In this document: piece by piece, positions 59,283-64,000 of the stretch
How the letters are laid out: each line of letters begins with the position of its first letter
Position numbering within the stretch: the stretch's first letter is position 1
The notes under the pieces: generated by a model
Told to the model about the DNA's origin: nothing
What the model saw: the letters and a program-made list of their open reading frames with translations, nothing else
Databases searched by the model: none
NCBI GenBank assembly: GCA_037042915.1
Contig: CM073195.1
Span: 2,728,001 to 2,792,000 of the forward strand
Source of the DNA: Auricularia sp. M13
Taxonomy: Eukaryota; Basidiomycota; Agaricomycetes; Auriculariales; Auriculariaceae
Reading direction: 5' to 3'
DNA length: 64,000 bases
Program-made: the position numbers and the translations under genes

Positions 59283-60985
59283 ATGGCACTGACGCTTCCA
59301 GTTATCTCTATTGCGCCGTATATTCACCGGTCGGATGACAATCTCGAAGAGCGCCTCGCGACATCTGCGGCGCTGCACAAGGCGTGCGTCGAGTACGGCT
59401 TCTTCTATCTCGATATCTCGTCCTTTGCCACGAGCGCCGAAACGGACGAGCTCGAGCGATTGGCCCATCAGTTCTTCGAGCTGCCGCAGGAGGTGAAGGA
59501 CGAGATCAGTATCGAGAACCAGGATCTTGCACGCGGTGCGTTCGAACATGGTGTACGCGTGAAAGGACGGCGCTCAAGGCGTACTCAGGTTACCAACGGC
59601 TGAAGCAGAACGTGACGAATGGAAAGGCGGACGCACATGAAGGCATCGATTTCTATCGCCCCGTGGACGAGCCAGACAAGACGAAGCCGCTCTGGGGCGA
59701 GAATCAATGGCCATCGGACAAGCACGTCCCTGGGTTCAAGGCCACGTACGAAGCCTGGATCGAGAAGATGAAGGAACTGGGACTGATAGTGGTGCGTTCT
59801 GGCCGCGGCGTCATCACTGTGTGTTGAACCGTTCCACAGATGGAGGCGTGAGTACCTCGTTTCACTCGTGGGCTCACCGCGTTGGCTCCTCGCGCCACGG
59901 AGCGCTGCGAGCGACCGTGCTCTGGACGTCATCCGCGGCTGCGCTTCTAGCGCAACATATCCATTCTGAGTACCACTCTTGCCCCACTTCGTAGAATGGC
60001 GGTTGGGCTCGGGATGTCGAACGAAGAGTGGCTCGACCTCCGCAGCAAGGTGGACGACTCCTTCTGGGTCATGCGGGTCATCGGTGCGCCTGCGTCTTGG
60101 CCTAGACGGCGACTAGCACCGACGTTCTCTAAATGATTTTAGGCTACCCACCGCTGCCGAACGAGCACGACGGCTTCTCTTGCGGTAGGTAACTTGCCGC
60201 GTCTTTCTTTGTGTTGCGGTACCAATCTCCGCAGGCTCGCATAGGGACTACGGCTGCTTAACGTACGCTGTGCCTGGCTTTTCTAGGCTGCGACGTCGCG
60301 GGGGATTTACACTCTGAGTGCTTGCAGCTTCCTCCACGCAGATTCCACGCCATCTGCTCTCCAGGTCTTCCTGCCTGCATCCAGCCCAGCGCTAGCCGAA
60401 GCCCAGATTGCCAACGATGCTTCCGCACGCGAATTAGAAGATGCGCTGCCCAGGGAGGAGGGACAGGAAGAAGGTCGTTGGCTATTTGCCAACCCCAAGC
60501 CCGGCTGCGTTGTCTGCAACATTGGCGAGATGTAAGTACTCCCCGCCTATGGATTTGCCGCTGCTGCTATGTCTGACGTCCTCCGTTCTGCAATAAGGTG
60601 GGAGATATGGACGAATGGCCTTTATAGAAGCACCCTTCATAGGTATGTGGATGTCGAAATGTCTGCGCCACGGTCCCAACACGCGTTCCAGGGTCATTCA
60701 TCGCGGCGCCAACTACCGGTCCGTGCCCCCTCCCTGCGTCGCGGCTGTTTTCGGTGGTTATAAACGGTTTCTCCGCCTTCCAGGGTATCAGTGCCGTTCT
60801 TCTTCGAGCCCTCGTACACGGCCCATGTCCAACCGTTGCCGGCCGCCGTCCGTGCATTGGAGCAGATGGGCGGTCGGCCAGCTTCCGCAAGCCTGGATTT
60901 CAAGCACGAGCCGGTGGTCTATGGCGAGTTCCTCAGGCAAAAGGTCGCGGGGAACTTTGAAGTGGGTAAAGGAAGATACGACTAA
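59283..60985 (+). CDS. 2-oxoglutarate/Fe(II) dioxygenase (isopenicillin N synthase-like)
   Basis: The N-terminal DIOX_N part reads MALTLPVISIAPYIHRSDDN, ACVEYGFFYLDISSFA and QFFELPQEVKDEISIENQD. The core has AHEGIDFYRPVDEPDKTKP, MAVGLGMSNEEWLDL, the metal motif SHRDYGCLT (HxD), GCVVCNIGEM, WTNGLYRSTLHR (second His) and YR spliced to VSVPFFFEPSY (2OG-binding R-x-S). It ends VAGNFEVGKGRYD. This family hydroxylates or cyclises small molecules; the substrate is unknown. About nine exons are needed, including an 8-nt exon (59840-59847). Confidence 0.85.
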
Positions 60986-61593
60986 CTACCTATCTCTCCT
61001 CGCCCGGCGGTTTGATCGGCTCTGTACATGTCGACCCTACAATTCTCCCACGCTCTTTCCGGGATTTGAATTGGTTAACTGGTCAAGCACGACGGAGTGA
61101 GGTAGCCGGGCCCTTCATGCGCGGTATTAATACGTCGGCGCGCCTTTTCGCATAGAACGGGCAAGTGCATGCCGACTGCAGCAGCGCATATGCGACAAGC
61201 CGGCCCCGAAGTCCCGCCGCCCTCTTGCTCACATGCGTCCTTCTGAAACTGAACGCTGAGCTACCAGAGCGAGAGTCGCGCTCGTATCGAAAGCGCACGG
61301 TGTTCTAGCATCGCGATACCATATCGAGCACGCCGTATCCCGCCCGTATCATTTATCTAGCCGCTTGGGCGCTTCAGGCAGATCCTCGGCCATTCCGCGG
61401 CGGCGTAGAAGTTCGCGACTCGCGCGCGTGATTGGTTGCTTGTGCTCGCCTCTGCAGCCGTCCATACGGCCGCGAGATAGTCAGTGCCGAATAAATCCCC
61501 ACTTCAGCCGAGGAGAGCTTATAAGCCCTCGCTTTCCGGTCCTGACATCCGCCCACTACCCACGCACGCCCTCCACACCCACAATCTCACTTT
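60986..61593. other. Spacer upstream of the small three-exon gene
   Basis: No gene is supported in this 608-bp stretch. A TATA-like CTTATAAGC at about 61518-61526 lies about 70 bp before the next start codon. Confidence 0.4.
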
Positions 61594-61947
61594 ATGGACC
61601 CCGTCCCAACGTTCGTTGTACGTGCCGCGTTGCTGTTGGCAATGCTGGAGCTCATGCGTTTGCCTTGCAGCGTGGTGAGAATGTGTGGCTCTGGACGCAA
61701 CTAGAGCATGGCGCCGGCACTGGCAGCCAATGGACGCAAGCAACCGTCCTTTCCATCAACAACGCTGCGAAGCACGAGAGTGTACGTTGTGCCCAAGTGC
61801 AGTCTCGCGCGTCCTCACCCGTCGCAGGCGCGCAACATCTCATACAATGTGATCTTCTTCGATCGCAGCAACCGTAAGGTTGCGACCACGGTTGGTCCCG
61901 CGCTCATACGGCGACGCAACGGTGGCGGCGAGGGACTTGCGGCATAG
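61594..61947 (+). CDS. Small conserved-looking protein of unknown function (84 aa)
   Basis: Three exons (61594-61617, 61671-61781, 61828-61947) join in phase 0 across introns with GTACGT donors and GCAG acceptors to give 84 residues. The text is MDPVPTFV, RGENVWLWTQLEHGAG, GSQWTQATVLSINNAAKHES, ARNISYNVIFFDRSNRKVA and TTVGPALIRRRNGGGEGLAA. The VWLW...A-TVLS...YNVIFFD...V pattern suggests a small SH3- or Tudor-like beta-barrel, but I do not recognise a family. The perfect intron signals, a nearby TATA-like element and an evenly spaced beta pattern argue it is real. Confidence 0.55.
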
Positions 61948-63108
61948 CGCGGCTTCTTCGACATTTCGCTTTGCAGTGTGCACCATCATCATCGCTCTCG
62001 ATTCCGCCCTCCCCGCCTCCCCTGCCATGCGGACCTGGCATCTTGCATTTCTATAGACGTCTGCATCCTCGCGCACACACCATGTCCGTCACTCCTCTCC
62101 CGCCGCATATGTATAGTTGTCGTTCTGCTGCAATCTTATCACTCCTGGGTACTACGTTATCATAGACAAGTCACGAATGTGATGTGAAGCCTCATGAGAA
62201 CCGCCGCAGCCAGAGCCTCGGCCGCTGAGGATGTCCGAGCGTGTCCGGTCCTCGCTCCGAACGTTCCAACGCATGATATGCAGCCACAGCGTGCGCGCGT
62301 GACGCCCGGACAAATTGAGAGAAACTGGAGCTGGGCACGCGGGCGAAACTCGTCTTTCTGACGATTTCTTACGTCACCCGCGCCCACGGACATGAACTCA
62401 GCGATCCTGATTCTTCAGTTGGTGGTCAATCCGGCAGCGTCACGGTCAGGGAAGCAAGGACACCGCGTTGGCGCGCAAAGACTCAAGGAGAAATCCTGCG
62501 CCTTCGCGTCAGCCACTGAACGCAGAAGCCGCGGAGATCTGCGTCATAGGACCTACAATGCGCCGCGGACCAGGCGAACGAAGCGTTTGCTGCTTGCCAC
62601 TCGCGCCTTCGATATTCTCCGCAACATCGCGTCGCAGCGTCACCTGAGCGCTCTGGCTCGCGCTGTATGGCCGCGTGATGAACCCCACAGCTCTCGTCAA
62701 GCGTCTATGGAGCTTCATTTGTCTATCGGCCATGCTGCCAGCAACAGCGAAGACGCCTACCGTCTAAAATTGCCAACAGGCTTTTAGAAGACACGTTTGG
62801 CGCGTCCGACAATGCGCAGAGCTACGTGAGCAGCACGCAATGGAATTCGAAGGAGCGCCTGGACCACGACGGCGGTCTGACTCGCACGACTGCCTTTGCA
62901 ACCAGTGTATACTTCAGACTCAGGTCGTCGAAAGGATCACGGGTAATAGACTAGAACACCCAGAACACGACAAGTGAACAACATACAGCGGGGGGGGACA
63001 GAGATCTCAGATACCAAGCACTATTGTAAGTTTGACACGAACAAAGACACGGCGGGGGGGAAAGGACAAAGACGGCACAATTAGGACCCTCGGACGCGCG
63101 AGTTTGGG
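61948..63108. other. Long intergenic region upstream of the PP2C 3' end
   Basis: About 1.16 kb. A 131-codon open frame at 62392-62787 has no introns, motifs or plausible composition. Near 62990-63060 there are G runs of 7-8 bases that probably lie in the PP2C 3' untranslated region. I see nothing else. Confidence 0.4.
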
Positions 63109-64000
63109 CTAGGCCGGGGTGGACGTCGCGCTCTGCGGCGGCGTGGAGGCCGTGGGGCTGGCGAGCGGCGTGGCCGCCCGCCGCCCACCAACGAGCAGCG
63201 CGAGCGGCTCGGGTGACGGTACTAGCGGCGAGCCGACCACCTTGTACTTCGCCTGCGCGCCGAGCAGCTGGCTGCTCGTGCGCGGCTCTGCGCCATCGTC
63301 GTCCGAGCCTTCCTCCGTCATCACGCTGTCCGTGTCCGCATCTTCGCTCACCGCGGCTTTCGCGCCGTCCCCTTGCGCGCGCCACGCCGCCGGCGTCACA
63401 TCTACCTGCTTCACTGTAGGCGCGCGCAGCGTAAACGGGTACTCGGTGTCGTCCGCCGCGGCCGAGTCCGCCGCGGGCGCCGCCTTCGTCTCTGCCGACG
63501 CCGTCGCATTGTCTTCCGCCTCGTCGTCGCGGTCGTTGTCCGGTTCTGAGTCTTCTGAATCATACTGGTACGACGACGTGTCAAAGAGGCCCGTGCCCGG
63601 GTAGAACGCAATGCCGCCGCCAAGGCCGCGCGACACGACGCCGCCGTTCTGTCTCGTCACAGGGTTGAAGTGTGCGCGATGATGTGGATACAGCTCCGGC
63701 AGACCGGCCGGCGTCGGGAATCCGTGTCCGCGCTCGACGCGGTCCTTCACCCAGGCGTACCATTGCTCCTTGGTGCGGCCGCCCAGGAGCGCCACAATGA
63801 CCATGGTCATGTTGTCGCACCCAATGCCGCCCTGTATGCTCGAGTCTTGCGACAAGCAGCGATCCAGTACCAACTCGCAAATGTCGGCCAACTCTTTGCC
63901 CTCCGCAACCTGTCTGCGCACGATGTTGATCACCTGCTGCGAAGACAAGCAATCCCAGATGCCTGCACAGTGTCAGCGAGATACCGTGGCTTATCAAGCA
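63109..64000 (-). CDS. PP2C-type protein phosphatase, Ptc2/3-like (5' end outside the window)
   Basis: The last exon (63109-63962) begins GIWDCLSSQQVINIVRRQV and has a later GCDNMTMVIVALL, whose Asp residues bind the catalytic metals. These are the final motifs of the PP2C fold. The beginning of the gene is beyond base 64000, reached through an intron starting at 63963. A long acidic Ser/Ala/Asp-rich tail follows (SEDSEPDNDRDDEAEDNATA and later TDSVMTEEGSDDDG), as in fungal Ptc2/Ptc3, which dephosphorylate stress and checkpoint kinases. It ends PQSATSTPA. Confidence 0.88.

Noticed and set aside
62392-62787. 131-codon open frame as a gene
   Set aside because: Arg/Ser-rich composition typical of random GC-rich frames, no introns, no motifs and no promoter elements.

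Overview
The window is a gene-dense piece of a filamentous basidiomycete genome, most likely an Agaricomycete (mushroom or polypore lineage). Evidence: nearly every gene is split by 45-60 nt introns with GTRNGT donors and CTAAC-like branch points; the proteins look fungal throughout (Dad1, Vma6, Atg5, a HAM1-like BPI-fold protein, a Dal5-type transporter, a Vsb1-type SulP-STAS-cNMP protein, secreted subtilase and CAP proteins); coding DNA is GC-rich. The species cannot be named from sequence alone. About 27 genes are supported, on both strands and without operons.

Left end (1-4950): three related copies of a deaminase-like gene. Copy A (cut by the window edge) and copy C have open, intron-containing reading frames. 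Copy B is degraded and sits in a ~1.75 kb tandem duplication with C. Each unit ends with the same 3' sequence, and unit B carries the last 31 bp of the neighbouring NADPH-cytochrome P450 reductase gene.

Centre-left (4917-30230): a housekeeping block. In order: P450 reductase, a short ORC1, a helical-repeat protein ending in AKL (Pex8 candidate), the spliceosomal helicase Prp2/DHX16, a HAM1-like lipid-binding protein, Yae1, Dad1, a PPPDE-thioredoxin-PUL fusion, Atg5, a NIF3 protein, a secreted CAP protein, a CLYBL-like lyase, a mitochondrial carrier of the NAD/nucleotide type and a DUF427 protein. Three gene pairs here are head-to-head with only 80-89 bp between start codons.

Centre-right (31160-50670): an F-box-like protein, a His/Asp-rich single-pass membrane protein, a Dal5-family MFS transporter, V-ATPase subunit d, a Vsb1-like vacuolar transporter, a secreted FAD-linked oxidase and a secreted S8 subtilase. 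The vacuolar, transport and secreted products suit a saprotroph.

Right end (51980-64000): mitochondrial ribosomal protein uS12m, a large PH-domain (Spo71-like) protein, an Hsp20 chaperone with heat-shock-type promoter motifs, a histone-fold protein with a long proline-rich tail, a 2OG-Fe(II) dioxygenase, an 84-residue three-exon protein of unknown function, and the 3' end of a PP2C phosphatase.

Two general patterns stand out. First, several conserved genes contain apparent single-base frame changes, mostly one missing base in a G or C run, which suggests residual assembly error rather than gene death. Second, the splicing includes very small exons (8, 13, 16 and 24 nt), one of them next to a probable GC-AG intron.
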